Assembly: GCF_017654505.1 (NCBI RefSeq) | Contig: NC_054540.1 | Coordinates: 42,100,554-42,164,553, forward strand | Direction of reading: 5' to 3' | DNA: 64,000 nucleotides | Source of the DNA: Polyodon spathula | Taxonomy: Eukaryota; Chordata; Actinopteri; Acipenseriformes; Polyodontidae | Shown: positions 1 to 13,096 of the stretch, one piece after another | How positions within the stretch are numbered: the first letter of the stretch is position 1 | Layout: each line of letters begins with the position of its first letter | Position numbers and translations under genes: made by a program | The notes under the pieces: model-generated | What the model was told of the DNA's origin: nothing | Databases searched by the model: none | What the model saw: the letters and a program-made list of their open reading frames with translations, nothing else

Positions 1-177
1 TTTTGAATGCTTGAATTAGGTCGCCACGTAGTCTTCTTTGTTCAAGACTGAACAGATTCAATTCTTTTAGCCTGTCTGCATATGACATGCCTTTTAAGCC
101 CGGAATAATTCTGGTCGCTCTTCTTTGCACTGTTTCTAGAGCAGCAATATCTTTTTTATAGCGAGGTGACCAGAACT
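1..177 (-). mobile_element. CR1-clade LINE fragment, cut by window edge
   Basis: This stretch is almost base-for-base the same as 42693-42869, which lies inside a minus-strand CR1-clade LINE copy. It corresponds to the C-terminal part of the reverse-transcriptase ORF, also seen on the plus strand near 18180-18350. The left side runs off the window. The right side stops abruptly at about 177, where DIRS-type sequence begins, so the LINE lacks its upstream part here. It is non-functional. The family assignment rests on the match to the longer copy at 15.7-18.7 kb. Confidence 0.9.
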
Positions 178-970
178 TTGCAGGTATACCTGGCAGCAAT
201 ATCAGTGTGCCATGACAAAACTGACTTTGTGTCCCCTGGGGCACATTTCCTGGCAGTGCAATTTCTTAAAGGGGCTCGGAGGCTTCGTCTTCCTATGAAA
301 AGTATGGTCCCCAAGTGGGATCTAGAACTGGTACTGCGGACCCTTATGGATCCTCCATTTGAGCCCATGGCGTCAGCAGAATTGCGCCATTTCATTAAAA
401 GTGGCATTTTTAATAGCCAGATGAGTAAGTGAGCTTCATGCGCTGTCAATCGACGACACATGTATGGCTTTCACTGGAAGTGACTCGCAGGTAATATGAA
501 GAACAAAACCATCCTTTTTGCCAAAGGTGGTATCCTCATTCCATATTAACCAATCAGCGGTTTTGGAAACTTTCAGGCCTCTCCCGTATGAGTCTAAGGA
601 GGACCATAGCCAACACACGCTTTGTCCAGTTCGGGCTCTGCGCTGTTATTTGGATAGGACGGCATCCTGGAGACAGTCCAGCCAGCTGTTTGTCTGCTAC
701 GGGTCCCGCTGTAGAGGTCAGGCCCTATCGAAGCAACGTCTAGCACACTGGGTGACAGATACGATACGCTTGGCGTATGAACAGATGGACTCCCCGTTCC
801 CGGGGGACATTACCGCTCATCCTACCAGGGGCCAGGCAACTTCGTGGGCTTTCTTTCATGGCGCCTCCTTAGATGATTTATGTAAAGCTGCTACATGGAC
901 AGGTAGTCAGACATTTGTGTGTTTTTACTGCCTTTGTGACAAACCGAGCGAGACCATCTCTGGGCTCTAG
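175..970 (+). pseudogene. DIRS-type tyrosine recombinase, broken
   Basis: Two frames together cover the tyrosine recombinase (YR) of a DIRS-like retrotransposon, an enzyme that would integrate circular cDNA without an integrase. The N-terminal core-binding part is readable at about 175-432 (it contains KGARRLRLP). The catalytic part is readable at 518-970. That part keeps the H-x-x-R box (AHPTRGQATS) and the terminal tyrosine context (FVCFY). A frameshift near 430 and an in-frame TGA near 501 separate them. The first catalytic arginine, expected just before ELHALS, falls at the frameshift and is not seen. The joint with the CR1 scrap at about 177 marks a truncation. DIRS-like 3' sequence may continue to about 1140, but I could not find the split direct or inverted ends. 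The YR identity is confident; the exact DIRS subfamily is unknown. Confidence 0.8.
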
Positions 971-1329
971 AGTTTTGCAGGCGGTATGCCCTTAGGCGTC
1001 ATGTGGGCTCTGTTGCTATTGCCGTGGGGCTGTACTATCGGTAATCTGGAGCCACGACAGCTTTGGTACAGCTTTCCCATTCGGTAATGGTTGTCATTCG
1101 AATTGAAAGGGAACCAGGGTTATGGTAATAACCTAACATTATGTTTTGTTATGAACTTTTTGCACTGTGCAGTTTGCATATGAAAGTGTGATCGGCACTG
1201 TTTTAGGGGGCTGCTGGGGTCTGGGGTGCCACTGTGGAACGGGTCGCCAGTGAAGCGCAGGTCTGTGGATTTGTGGTGCTTTTCTACTGCTGCTAAGTTT
1301 CTACTGCTACTAAGTGCTGTGCACAGGAT

Positions 1330-1570
1330 GAATGTCCGGTACCGTGCACGCCTCAGTACTCTGTGCAGTACCAGTAAACAATGCACGGGCCAATGCACGG
1401 CCGGTACCGGTGAACAATGCACAGGCCAGTGCGGCCACGGCTCGGTACCGAGTTTGTTGCAACCCAGTGTGGTGCACTGGCGGTACTAACAAATACTGCA
1501 CAGGCTGGTGCGGCCACGGCTCGGTGCATGGGCTGCCACTGCTGGGGCAACCGTGGTGGTATCAGGTGGG
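1330..1570. repeat. GC-rich degenerate tandem repeat
   Basis: The segment repeats variants of GGTACC, AACAATGCAC and GTGCGGCCACGGCTCGGT. The last motif occurs near 1428 and again near 1509, about 80 bases apart. Several overlapping frames stay open on both strands, as expected of a repeat rather than of a gene. It is clearly richer in G+C than its flanks. It may be part of the neighbouring DIRS element, but nothing in the sequence proves this. Confidence 0.5.
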
Positions 1571-2864
1571 GCTGGAAGCAATGGCACAGACCAGCCTGTG
1601 TGTGCCCGCTTGATAGCCTGAGCTAAAAAGCCTTCACAGCGTGCTGCTAAAAAGCTGCCCATCACTGCGGCATTAACACAGAGACCAGCTCCTGCCAGCC
1701 AGTAGCCAGCCAGCTGAGCACCTGAAAAAATCTGCAACTCACATAGTGCACCTGGAAAAGAAAAACAGCGGAGAAAATCACAAAGAGCGTTTAACAAAAT
1801 AATACAGTAACAAGACAAATCATATATACCATACACAATACACAGGTGCACACACTAGCCTGAGCTCAGACTACGTAGTACGGATGCAAGACTATCTGAG
1901 CCCAAACAGCTTGAAAAATCTCCAGAAAGGAGGGTGAAATGATCCGCAGGGAGGAAGCGCAGGGAAACCGTAGGCTCCCGGTCTTCCACAAGGGCTCACA
2001 AAACACTCAAAATCTCCGGAAAAAAGCTTAAATTACAGAATAATTCAGCGATTAATTCCTAAAAAGCTTTCGATGAATCAGTTTGAAATGGTGACTCTCT
2101 CTGCAGCTTGCTTGAATCAGGTTGAAAAGAAAATGGCGCTGCTCAACCGTCACAGAGCCTAGTAACTTCCATGAGGGGCGAAGACTGGCATGATGACGTT
2201 GCCGGTTACTGCGTGACAGCTTTGGCAAGTCTTCAGGTAAACAAAGTTAACCCATTATGTAATGGACACATTTCGTACTTGAAAGGGTACCATTAGCACA
2301 GATATGTCGAGGTTTCAAGTGAATGGGACATATTTGTTTGTCTACAAAAAGAACACTTTTTTTCACCTAAATGTTATTTAGAAATGTGTAATCTTTTGTG
2401 AATCCAAGTGTAGAATAAAGTGTGGCTGAAGGGATGATCCAGTAAATGTAACTAACAGTTGTTGCCATTTATTTATTTATCATTTATCAAGTTCTCATTT
2501 ATTGATGTACAATCTGCATCCCAAATACAGACAGCCCGGTGGTATCTAACTCGGCTATATATTACACTTTATTAACATGAATAAAGTGACAGTTCTGCTA
2601 CTGCTTCCAAAATACTTATGACCAGATTCAAACTCTGCACAATTCTGAGCTCATGCAGCAACAATGCTGCTGAAACCTGGAAGGATTACATAAAGCATGG
2701 GCCTCTCGTTAGTAGGTCAAACATGCAAGACCATAATCAACATCACTACAGCATGCATCTCATTACAGACTCCAACTCGGGTGTGGACAGTAGCCAGCAG
2801 AAGCAGTATCACAGTTACACTGTTTACTAACCACACCACAATACCCCCTCACCCCAACTACTAT
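1571..2864. other. no gene recognised
   Basis: Non-coding sequence without recognisable protein similarity or RNA structure. The first few hundred bases carry several short open frames with no family features. A CpG-containing patch near 2150-2210 contains no motif I can name. Confidence 0.5.
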
Positions 2865-3020
2865 AGCTGCTCTCCTTGCAGATGTCGCATTGCTGTAGGT
2901 GTGTTTGAGAGTGCAATGCATGACTCAGAAGGGTTACTCTGTAACTGCTCTCCTTGAAGGTGTCACATTGCTGTAGATGTGTTTGACAGTGTGATGCATG
3001 AATCAGAAGGGTTACTCCCT
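2865..3020. repeat. 78-bp tandem duplication
   Basis: Two diverged copies sit side by side with a 78-base offset. The shared landmarks CTGCTCTCCTTG start at 2867 and 2945, and CAGAAGGGTTACTC occurs in both. The copies differ at about ten positions, so the duplication is old. Confidence 0.8.
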
Positions 3021-3264
3021 AGCTGAGGGGGTGCAGCATAAGGATGCTTGCACTGGGCCCACCCTGCTGCTGGTCTGAACACAGAGTACAGCTAATGAGA
3101 CTAGACAAGTCAAGTCATTCCAAGCTGGCTTATTGATCTTACCTGTACTTGCACTGAAGCATGTGGCCTCTAGGGTACAGTATGACAATTAAAAGGAGCC
3201 CTTTCTCTTGGCAGCACTTTCTTACCATTTAATTTTGCACACGTTTAATATAAATAAAATAATG

Positions 3265-3325
3265 TCTGGGTCAAAATATATGACCTCACAGTAACAATGT
3301 ATAGGTCAGAATACATTATTATTTC
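3265..3325. repeat. dispersed repeat, copy A
   Basis: About 60 bases resemble 4708-4768. Both contain GTCTGGGTCA followed by an AT-rich stretch, a CTCACA motif, then a second GGTCAGAAT. A GCGTCCC motif lies within about 100 bases of each. The element class is unknown. Confidence 0.45.
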
Positions 3326-4659
3326 ACTTTTCTTTTCGTGTGTTCCTGAAACGCACATGCCCAAAATTTTGCGTCCCATCCATCAAATATACATTTTAAC
3401 ACAAAGGCTAATAAACTCCAGGGATGTGCATTTTGGTACATTTTTATGAACGTTTAAACTCTATGGCATGTAGAAGTTCAAAAAATCTGTGTGTGTGTGT
3501 GTGTGTTTGTATAGATACACACATAAACAGAGTCACACTTTCTTTGTTATATATATTAACAGTAGACCATTCGCATGACGACGAGACAGGATTCCAAACC
3601 GTGGTTGTTGCCTTTATCTACGTATTCTTGAAAAAACCGTGCATCTGTTTTTTTTTTTGTTTGTTTGTTTTTTGCCCAGCAGCAATTTCACACAAGTACA
3701 TCTTGCTGTCTTGATAAACCATGGATACTTCATCTCTCATTCAAAATTATAAGAATGTATTTTTCGTTTGCGTTTTTGTGCATTACTACTGCTTGCAACT
3801 GCTTCGGTCACTGCAGTACTCGTAGTCAGAAGCAGATGGCTGGGATGCAGATGAGCGACTTCTTCATGAGAATCCCCTGAAGATGCTGACTTAGCAAAAA
3901 AAAAAAAAAAAACTTGACTGACAACTGACTTCCCGTCAGTGTACACTCTGCACCAGCTATTCATTTTTATGTTTAAAAAGGGCATCCCTGTTAAACTAGT
4001 GTAGAAAATAACAAAAGCACAATGTTAAATTAGGCAACTGAAAAATGAAAAGCTAAGTAGAATCAGGGATAAACAATTCAAGTAATTTCTCAGCTCTGTA
4101 AAATAAAATTAAAAAGAGAGACCAGAATTAGGCTTATCAAGGTAAAAGCAAAGATTGTTTAGCAATGATCAGCTTTTTCTGAGGAGTTTAATTATGAAAC
4201 AGAATCTGCTAAATTTGTCACTTGATAAAAAACCTGAAAACTTCAAGCCCTACTTGTGTGTGTGTTTGCACTACTTTTTTAAAAATACTTTTATTTCTTA
4301 GCATTATGAACCTCTGTTAATATGGGACATAACGCATCATTTTACAATAAATGATAGTGCATGATGAGGTACTATCATGTTAATTTCCAATGTTCATTCA
4401 GCTGCTAAGAACTGTAACCAAACTATTCTAATAACACTGTGTGCAAGCATTATGCCCGACTAAACATGAAATGATACTTCAGTGTGGACGCTAAAGTTTG
4501 ATATTGTTATTACAGAAGAGTTTTTCTTTTTAAAACAGGTAAGTAGTTTACGGTCATTGCTGCAGTGTAATAGATTACCACGAATATTCATATCTGCGTC
4601 CCTTTCCATTCTGTGCGTCCCGTGAAAATACAAAGTATTTTTTCCGTCCAATGGATTTA

Positions 4660-4768
4660 TTTTGCATCTAGGATGCAAAATTTTGCATTAACGTGATCTC
4701 TGGTAAGGTCTGGGTCAGAATATATTATTCTCTCACAATAAAATGTCTGGGTCAGAATTCACTAAATT
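4660..4768. repeat. dispersed repeat, copy B, with small palindrome
   Basis: Positions 4708-4768 match the repeat at 3265-3325. Just upstream, 4660-4680 is a palindrome with 8-base arms (TTTTGCAT and ATGCAAAA) around a 5-base centre. Both copies may belong to one small non-autonomous element, but no terminal repeats were identified. Confidence 0.4.
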
Positions 4769-5309
4769 GGGACAAATACCTGAACAAATATTTTTTAACA
4801 TGCATTCGGATACAAAAAAACAGATGTTCATATTCACTAGAAATAAGTAGTTAATTCACTGGGTAAAGTAAGGCCGACACAGTGTATTCTTTAGTTCTGG
4901 GATATTGCTCTATTAGAACATGTTCCTCAGTGCAATGTCTTGCTGTACAATACCGGCACACACAAGGGCCACGCCTCCCTGCCCCGGCTGCTATGCTGTC
5001 TTTTTCTGGTATCTGGTGAAGTTCTGTTTCTCCCACTGACTGCAAAGATGACTTTGAGGTTTACAATCAGCAAGTGTTCTTTTCTTTGTGTTTTCGTGCT
5101 CTTTTAAAAAGTCTCCTTACATTTTTCTGTTATTGGTCTGAACCTCATTTTTTCCGACTTCTGTTTGGTTGAATATTCAAGTCTATTTTGAATGAATTAT
5201 TTTTTCTCCATTGTGCTATGCTTGTAACGAGTGACAATGGCAGCACTTTGTTTTTAGATGATGTAGGAACATGCATTTTTGCAGTATGCAGCTGTAGCTT
5301 CTTTACTTA

Positions 5310-5800
5310 CTGTGGCAGATCAGATCTCTGCCTGGAAGGAAAGTGTTGGGAGTTTGGCAGGGATAGGGTTAATTTCTGTCCCTGCCACAAAAAAGATGTG
5401 GTGTGGCTGTGTTTGCACAGCCACAGGTGTAATTATTTTTTCTGTTAGTTAATTGTCACCTGCCTGTAGCAGGTATTTAAAAACAGAGGAAAATGTTTGT
5501 TCTGTCTGTGTGAAGGCAGGCTGTCACTGAAGTGACCTGTGTGGGTTTTTTCGGTTTGTTTTTTTTAAAAGTAGTGTGTAAATCTTTTTTGTCTGCGTTT
5601 GTTTAGTAATCTGAATATAAAGGGTTTTGTGACTGGTCAACAGCTTAGCTGTCCAGTGTGATAGTTAGTTAGGAAGAACCAAAAGTTTAGTTAGTACTCC
5701 TATGGGAGTTAGGTTTTTGTTCTCATTTTTTCTTGTATTTCTGCAATTAACAAAATAAGGCACGTAAGTGCAGTTAAAAATTCCATTCTTGTCTCGAACA
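5310..5800 (+). mobile_element. possible solo LTR or LTR fragment
   Basis: The segment has LTR-like features. It opens with TGTGGCAG, has nested inverted repeats (GGCAGGGATA with TGTCCCTGCC, and GTGGCTGTG with CACAGCCAC), and carries TATA-like motifs near 5474 and 5617. I could not find a matching CA end or a target-site duplication, so the ends are guesses. Confidence 0.3.
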
Positions 5801-6550
<750 letters not shown>

Positions 6551-6567
6551 GTATGAGCTTAACATGC

Positions 6568-6660
6568 AGTCTACAGCACTCAGTATTCCCAGGTGGTCTC
6601 CCATCCAAGTACTAACTAAGCCCAACACTGCTTTGCTTAAGCATTGCACGGTAAGTTCGA
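6568..6660 (-). pseudogene. 5S rRNA-derived repeat or pseudogene
   Basis: Read on the minus strand, this contains the 3' half of vertebrate 5S rRNA. The conserved block AGTACTTGGATGGGAGACC is intact, followed by CTGGGAATAC and the closing GCTGTAGA. This includes part of the internal control region used by TFIIIA and RNA polymerase III. Similarity fades beyond about 6640, where the 5' half should lie. It is therefore a truncated pseudogene or the head of a 5S-derived SINE (SINE3 type). The AT microsatellite lies immediately on the 3' side. Confidence 0.8.
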
Positions 6661-8388
6661 TTTTAAAAGCTTTTTGCCGTCAGAGACGTTGCCCAGGGGT
6701 CACTACAAGGAAGTAGCTCTTCTTGACCCCCAGGCAAGTGTATGTTAATGAACTATAAAGTAACAGACTAACTAACGGTAAGAAACTAACTGTCAAACTA
6801 AATGAACACAGCACCCCTACACAGGTTAAATGCAGCAGCAGCTCTAAATGAGTTATGAATACCTGTAAAGGCGCAATATTCAAGACATACAGAAAATGAT
6901 TTAACAGAATGGTGAAGCAACTCATCAGAAATGAAAACACCAAACTGCTCGGCAACTTGTGTCCGATTCAGACTTTATGTTCCTTTAGGCGGCACATTTA
7001 CAGAAAAATCAGTTTCACCACAAGGGTGTTCTCTTAGAAGGTGCTCCTATATGCAGAGACTGCTGTATTTCTATATAATAAAAAAAATAATAATAATAAT
7101 AATAATTTGTACAGAATATGGTTCCTTTAAGTTCAGGTGTCAAACTCACGGGAATTCCTGAAAATTGCAACGAGAGAGAGCATTACCCTGATCTACCCAC
7201 TGAACACATTTGAACTGTCATACAACCTCTCTGAAAGAGCTGTTGACAGGGTTTCATTATAGTTTGTTCTAATCTCAAATCTTGTGCGATCACAAAATCA
7301 AGCACAGCTCCTCAAGTTAAATCTCTGTTAAAAAATAACCCTACATTTCCTTCTTTGGACAGCTTTAAATAGGCTAATGCTGTAATGCTGTAAGTGCCTC
7401 GATGCAGGGGATTTGTTTCTCGTTGTGCTCCAGTCAGTGCGCACAACACTGAAAAGACCAACACATTTCACATTCAGGACTGTAACTTTGTAAAATGACT
7501 GTTACAAAAATAAAATACAAAAATAACTACCTCCCAAGAGAGAGTCGGCTCTAGTAAATCATATGGATTATAAATAGATGTACATGGCCATACTGTCTTT
7601 GTTTAAATTTACGTAAACCAATGACTAAAGTAGATAACATATTTAATCTAATCAGACCTTTAATTAAAGCCTAGCTAGCATGTTTTATCAGGCGACAAAA
7701 ATTACAAATGAGTCATGCTTGCTTGGCAGACTTAGCAAAAAAGTAATAAATAAATAGCTGATTATGCCTGGTCACCTACATCCTCTAGTTTAAAAGGGGC
7801 ACACCATCATTAGGGTGTCAATCTGAAAGGAAACAGAGCAGTCTATGACCGACGGTACAGTAGACACGATGAAGGCGATGATTTTCTAAATTGTGTAATT
7901 AGTGGAAGGCTAGTTTGGCTACAGAAATCTTTACACTTTAACCCTTTACTGTCCTTGGTATGCTCCAATACCTACTTAATGCCTATGTTCTCAATGGGTT
8001 TATTTACATGAGTGTTTGCTTTTTCTCGAGACATTTCTGTACCTTTCTGCATTTACATGTAAAGACAAATTTTCCTGGAAATGCCTACTTTTCCCAGAAT
8101 GCAGTGCAATGAAGTAAAGGGGGAGGGGGGGGTCATATTTAATTTAGCCATGCGTAAGGCCCAGTTCGACTCTTGTGCTGTTTACCGTGAAAGTCCCCAA
8201 AATACTGTTTATATGAGCAGAGAACAGTTTCACGAGAGAGAATGCAAGTATCAAGCATGCAGATGATTATTAAAGATCTGATTTGTTTTAAGGATCGTGC
8301 CTGTTTTTCTAATACTTTGTTTTAGTGTTGTCACCCACACTGCTTTTCACACATCTGTGAGGGGAGGGATATTTTTATTAATAATAAA
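6661..8388. other. no gene; small TAA microsatellite
   Basis: Non-coding A+T-rich DNA with a TAA/ATA repeat at about 7081-7108 and a G-rich run near 8119-8131. Nothing coding was recognised. Confidence 0.5.
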
Positions 8389-8665
8389 GTGAGCCAAATC
8401 CGTGTGGTGGTTGAACAGGTGTTTGGGCTCTTGAAAGCGAGGTGGCAGATACTACTGAAGCAAACCACAAGTTTGTTCCCTAAATTATTATAGTTTGCTG
8501 TATCCTTCACAATCTGTGCCCGGATGTAAGGAGGTGTTCAGGCATCAGTGGCTGCTGACAGTGAGCGAAGCAGAGGAACAGCTACCTCAGCTTCCAGCAA
8601 GAATTGCACAACAGCGATATGAAGAGGGTCTTGCTATTAGAGATGCACTGCTATCTTTATTTCTG
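8389..8665 (+). pseudogene. PIF/Harbinger transposase C-terminal relic
   Basis: The frame starting at 8389 reads IRVVVEQVFGLLKARWQ, the signature around the last catalytic residue of PIF/Harbinger (HARBI1-like) DDE transposases. The glutamate of VEQ is the expected catalytic E. A TAG after PKLL and a TAA shortly afterwards break the frame. A second frame continues to a typical C-terminal EEGLAIRDALLSLF at about 8619-8660. The upstream catalytic aspartates are not seen, so only the last quarter survives. No terminal inverted repeats were found. Confidence 0.75.
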
Positions 8666-9881
8666 TACCTTGATGGTGTACTTATTTTCTACCACATTTG
8701 TGTTTCATTAGCTTATTTTGTATCTCTTTATACTAAATAGAGCATCATCTTTTGTGCTGTACTTGTATGACTGCTTCTGCTAAAATAAAGTATTGGAAAA
8801 TTGAGTAGTATTGTTGGAGTCCCAAGAAATAAGTCAGAAAATTTCCACACAACATTTTATTTTGAGAGTGTGTTGGAAAACATGGATCAAGAATTGATTA
8901 GGAGTTTGCTACGCATGTGGACTAGCAGAGCTATACTGGTGTTCTTTTCTGAAAAGACTAATATTGCAGATAGCAGACTGTTTGGTTCAAATTGCATGTA
9001 CTGCTAACCATTGATAGAGACGCTGCGTCTACAAACTCTTGCCCAAAAATGACTGCAAGCTAACGAGATAACAATGCTGTGGACTAGAAGGGAACAGGTT
9101 CTAAAGACTTCAGAGATCAAAAGAGATAATGCCACTGGGATCAAATGGGTCGCAAGAAGACAACAAAAGGCAGGTGTATGGACCTTTTTTCTCCAGGAGT
9201 GTGAAGAATGCACTGAGTTTAGAGGTTGTCACACTAGACTACACAAACAGACACACACACACACTCACACAATAAATTAAATTACCTTGACCATTGGTTA
9301 AGTGTCAGAGAAAGGGGAGGTGGACCATCTATACAGAAGGGTATTTAATGTCATGCAAACATTGTAATGTTGAGTATTCTGTTTGTCCTGTACCTGGGAC
9401 CAGACTCCCTGCATATTTCAATAAACCTGGCAACTGATTGAAGAAAAGGACTCTGTGCATTTTCTTGAATCTACTTAATCACCATCATTTTTTTTAAGTT
9501 ACTTCAGAGTGGGTTGTGCTTTGTGTCAAGCTGCCTCATCATATCCTCTTCCCTTATGAATATTAACACCCGAGTCACACCGGATGTAAGTGGAGGGTGG
9601 ACACGGGTTTTGTTCACACATAACTCTGAGAAATTGCATGACAGTATAGTTACACACATTTAAACACAATATTTAGCGGTACTTTACAATAAAGTCATTC
9701 TGACAGTTGTTTGGAACTATTTGCAAGTGTATTCTTAAGTACAGCTGTAACCACCATACTGTACAGCAGCTGTAACCACCTGAATTCACAAACCCACGAT
9801 GCAGTTTATCAAACATTTTTAGTAATAGTTTTAAACAGAAACTTGGTAAATACCATCTGTATGATACTTTACAAACACATT
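8666..9881. other. no gene; possible LTR-like stretch
   Basis: Non-coding. A CA repeat lies at about 9249-9272. The stretch 9280-9480 has a TATA-like motif (GTATTTAAT), then an AATAAA signal near 9419 some 80 bases downstream, the order found in a retroviral LTR. Neither end nor a target duplication could be placed, so this is only a suspicion. Confidence 0.35.
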
Positions 9882-9883
9882 TA

Positions 9884-10061
9884 CAGTGGCTCTCAAAAGT
9901 ATTCACCTCCTTGGTTTACGTTTTTATTTTTCACTTTGACATTATGGACTTTTGTGTTGATCAGTGGCAAAATATCCTAATTAAATCCATTTTGATTCCA
10001 TGTTGTAACACAATAAAATGTGGAAAAGTTCAAGGGGGGTGAATACTTTTGAGAGCCACTG
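9884..10061. mobile_element. 178-bp Tc1/mariner-type MITE
   Basis: The element begins CAGTGGCTCTCAAAAGTATT and ends with its inverted complement (AATACTTTTGAGAGCCACTG). TA dinucleotides flank it at 9882-9883 and 10062-10063. The terminal repeats are about 29 bp, with small differences at the inner end. There is no coding capacity, so it was mobilised in trans, presumably by a Tc1/mariner transposase given the TA target. Confidence 0.95.
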
Positions 10062-10063
10062 TA

Positions 10064-11680
10064 GATCCATACATGATTAGCATTATGCAAAGTTTTAGGG
10101 AAAACAAAGAAAAAAAGTGGGGTTATCTGCAACATCAATCCGATAAGGGAAATACTGCAAACCAAAAATTAACTTCCCTGCTGCCCTCTTTCGACCATGG
10201 TAACTTACGTATTCCTCTGTGGCTTCAGATGAGGCACTTGTGTGAGCTAGTTAACATTTTCATGAGACACTCGTGTTTCCATGTGTGAGTGGGCCTTGAT
10301 TTCAAAAGCATTTCTGTGATTCTCACAGGTAAATAAGACTTTAAAGACGTTAAAAAAGGGCACTTTCACAAGCTTTCCCTGCCAACATGAACATGCATTG
10401 GCCATTGACGCAAGACAAGCCACTCAAGTAAACTGACCCAATGTCAAATCCATTGTACACTGGGCAGCAAAGGGTTAACTTAGAAGAATATGAGACATGA
10501 TTGCTTAGCCTGGGCCAGCATTTCCAGTGAACAGATTAATTAATGAAACTGCTGTATCTTAGGAAAAAGAGCAAACTGCTGTGTCTTAAGAAAAGGGTCT
10601 CTTGGTTCCTGGCAGGAATACTGAAATGATGATGACCAGGGCTAGGAGGAGGGCATCTGGACTGGGTGAGGCTGAAAGGACAGTGAAGAGACGGCAAAAC
10701 CGCAAACACAAACGTTTGGTGCAAGGAAGACAAAGTATAGATGTCAACCAGTTCCAACTGCAACAACAAGCTGGGATGAAAGGAAGCAGATAATGGACAA
10801 ATCTCTAAGATTCGTGAGTTGAAAAGGCAAGATACAGAAATGATCTCATGAACGTGGCTACTCAGCAGAGTGAAAGAGACTACAAAAATCAAATCAAAAT
10901 TGAACATTTTACGCTCCACATCGAATGCTGTACAAGGTGCCGTCACTCTGCTAAGGAAAACTGCAACTCCGGGACTCTGCCTAAAAACGGAATCAAGACT
11001 GGACTCTACCTGGAACGGACCCAAGACGAGGAAGCAAGCTGTAAGCGAGTCAACGACCACAAGCAACGAGACTGAGGCCCGACAAGAAGACTGCTGTAAA
11101 ACTTACAGACTGTTGTCTGACAAACCAGTCTGGGTCTGCTGTACACCTAAACACCACAGTATCCAAAAGAAACTGTGCCCTGCTACATGTGAAGCTAAAG
11201 ATTCAACTAAGAGGACAGAGTGGATGGGTGCTGCTGTGGATCCTACACCGAGCACTGGAGACTTTGTTGCAGCTGTTTGTTGATTCCATCGAGAATTGAA
11301 ACCTTGTTGCAGAGTTTGATCCAAAAGTGGGATTGGAGACTTTGTTGCTGAGAGGAGAGTTTTGTAGTGGACACTTCAACAGATTGAGTTTCCAAACCAG
11401 CGGACCAAAAGTCTAAGCTTCAAGGAACCGTTGAGTATAATTCCAGTTGTATTTTCCTTTCATGGAACTAAATTAATTAATTGTAACACATTCACATAGA
11501 ACTGAACTATTAATTATTTAGTTTGCACACCTTGTGTGTGAAATAACTTTTAGTGAAACTTGATGAACTAAGTAATCTACCTCACATTGTTATATGAACA
11601 ATTTCTTTTAATAAGCTTAATGTGATATATTCTTAAGATTGTCTGCATTATCTCAGATGTACTGTGCATTGGATTCGGGG

Positions 11681-11716
<36 letters not shown>

Positions 11717-13091
11717 CAAGATACTAGCTAAGTCACAGGTGCCTGCTGCTGATGTTCTAGGGGAAAGGTGGTGTCATATTTCAACTGCCTTCTAGTCAAG
11801 CATGAATGTAGTGAGAGCTTTGGAATTGTGTTTTGTGATTAGAGATTAACAGATTTACTTTCTAACTTTTCCGATTTCTGTTTATTATTTGTGTACTTAA
11901 TAAAATACTACTACTGATTAACCATTCCTTGTGTCTGCGCGTGAATGTGTGTTCATAGTAAATCCTATATCTTTGAAACGTCAATTTTAAATATTATTAT
12001 TGAGAGAACCAATCAACCTAGATATTAAAATGATCAATTATTATTGTTCCTACAAACTACCAAGACAAGCAATGTAAAAACAGTGCAGCCCTTTACTGCA
12101 ACACTTTGTGACTGTACTGTGTCACAAAGCACTTTGATCTATGCCAGGTATTTACTCTAAACTCACTGTGCCTACACTATGCAACAAGCTAAGGGGTTTA
12201 GGGGTGTCTGGTCACAGTCCTGAAGGGCCATTCCACTCCAGGTTTAGTAGGGAAAATGTAACAATGAACTCCAGTACTATAGGGTTAGGATGGAGGCTTA
12301 ACAGATAAAATTTGGGGTTAACAGAGAGCAGGACTGCATCGCCCAGCTTCAGTTAATGTCTACATTAATTAAGCTTCCAATAAACACAGCCCCTTTTGTC
12401 AACCACTGCACCCAAACTGGTGTCCAAGTGTGAACCCATGGGGAGGACTGAAGCAGTCTGGAGTTATCACACATTACACACGAATGTTTTCAGAAACGTC
12501 CTAATTTCTTACCACTGTAAACAACGCAACTGCTAAAAATAACTTTAACAATAACGGGCTGGTATTGTGCAAAGAATGAACTCATGCCTTGCTGTCAGTA
12601 AAACTGCTCTGCTATGACTATCACGTGACTCTGCTCTTGCCCAGGAAGTAGAACTGAAGGCTCTCCAGCCACCACAATAAAAGAACCACAAACATGACAT
12701 CAGCTTCCTCTGCAAAGCGATAAGAGAATTGGACTAAAACAATCCCGCACAGCCACTGCAGCCCTTCCTCTCAATGTCCCTCACCACCTTACAAAAAATA
12801 AACATGTATTGCCATCATTGCATAGGACCCACTGTCCTGCGAGAAACACAAAAACATTCAAGTGAATGGGATTTTATTATACTATAGTATGTGTTAAAAG
12901 GAACTGATGAAGAAAATGTAGCACTCACTCCTTTAAGGTATTTCAATAGAAAACTTGGTTCACAGCATTCTACTTTGATGTGTGCATCCAATAAGTAGAA
13001 GTGATCTTGCACCAAGGACCAGGCTCTATATTTATGAATCTTTACAGTATTGAAATTCGCACAACCAAACAGTAGGCATGTAAGTAAATAT
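10064..13091. other. no gene recognised
   Basis: Mostly unique-looking non-coding DNA with a GT microsatellite at 11682-11715. A 176-codon minus-strand frame (10536-11066) and a 137-codon plus-strand frame (10870-11283) overlap here. They show no domain or compositional sign of a gene. The stretch 10850-12000 ends with an AATAAAAT motif near 11899 and could be an old LTR or 3' UTR, but this is unproven. Confidence 0.45.
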
Positions 13092-13096
13092 CTACT

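Larger units (their letters stand above)
3021..5309. other. no gene; short simple repeats
   Basis: A+T-rich non-coding DNA. It holds a short GT repeat (3488-3506), a T-rich run near 3647-3672 and an A run (3895-3912). It also contains the dispersed pair listed separately. No coding exon was recognised on either strand. Confidence 0.5.

Noticed and set aside
10536..11066. 176-codon minus-strand frame
   Set aside because: No domain and no recognisable homolog; two plus-strand frames overlap it equally well. Probably chance.
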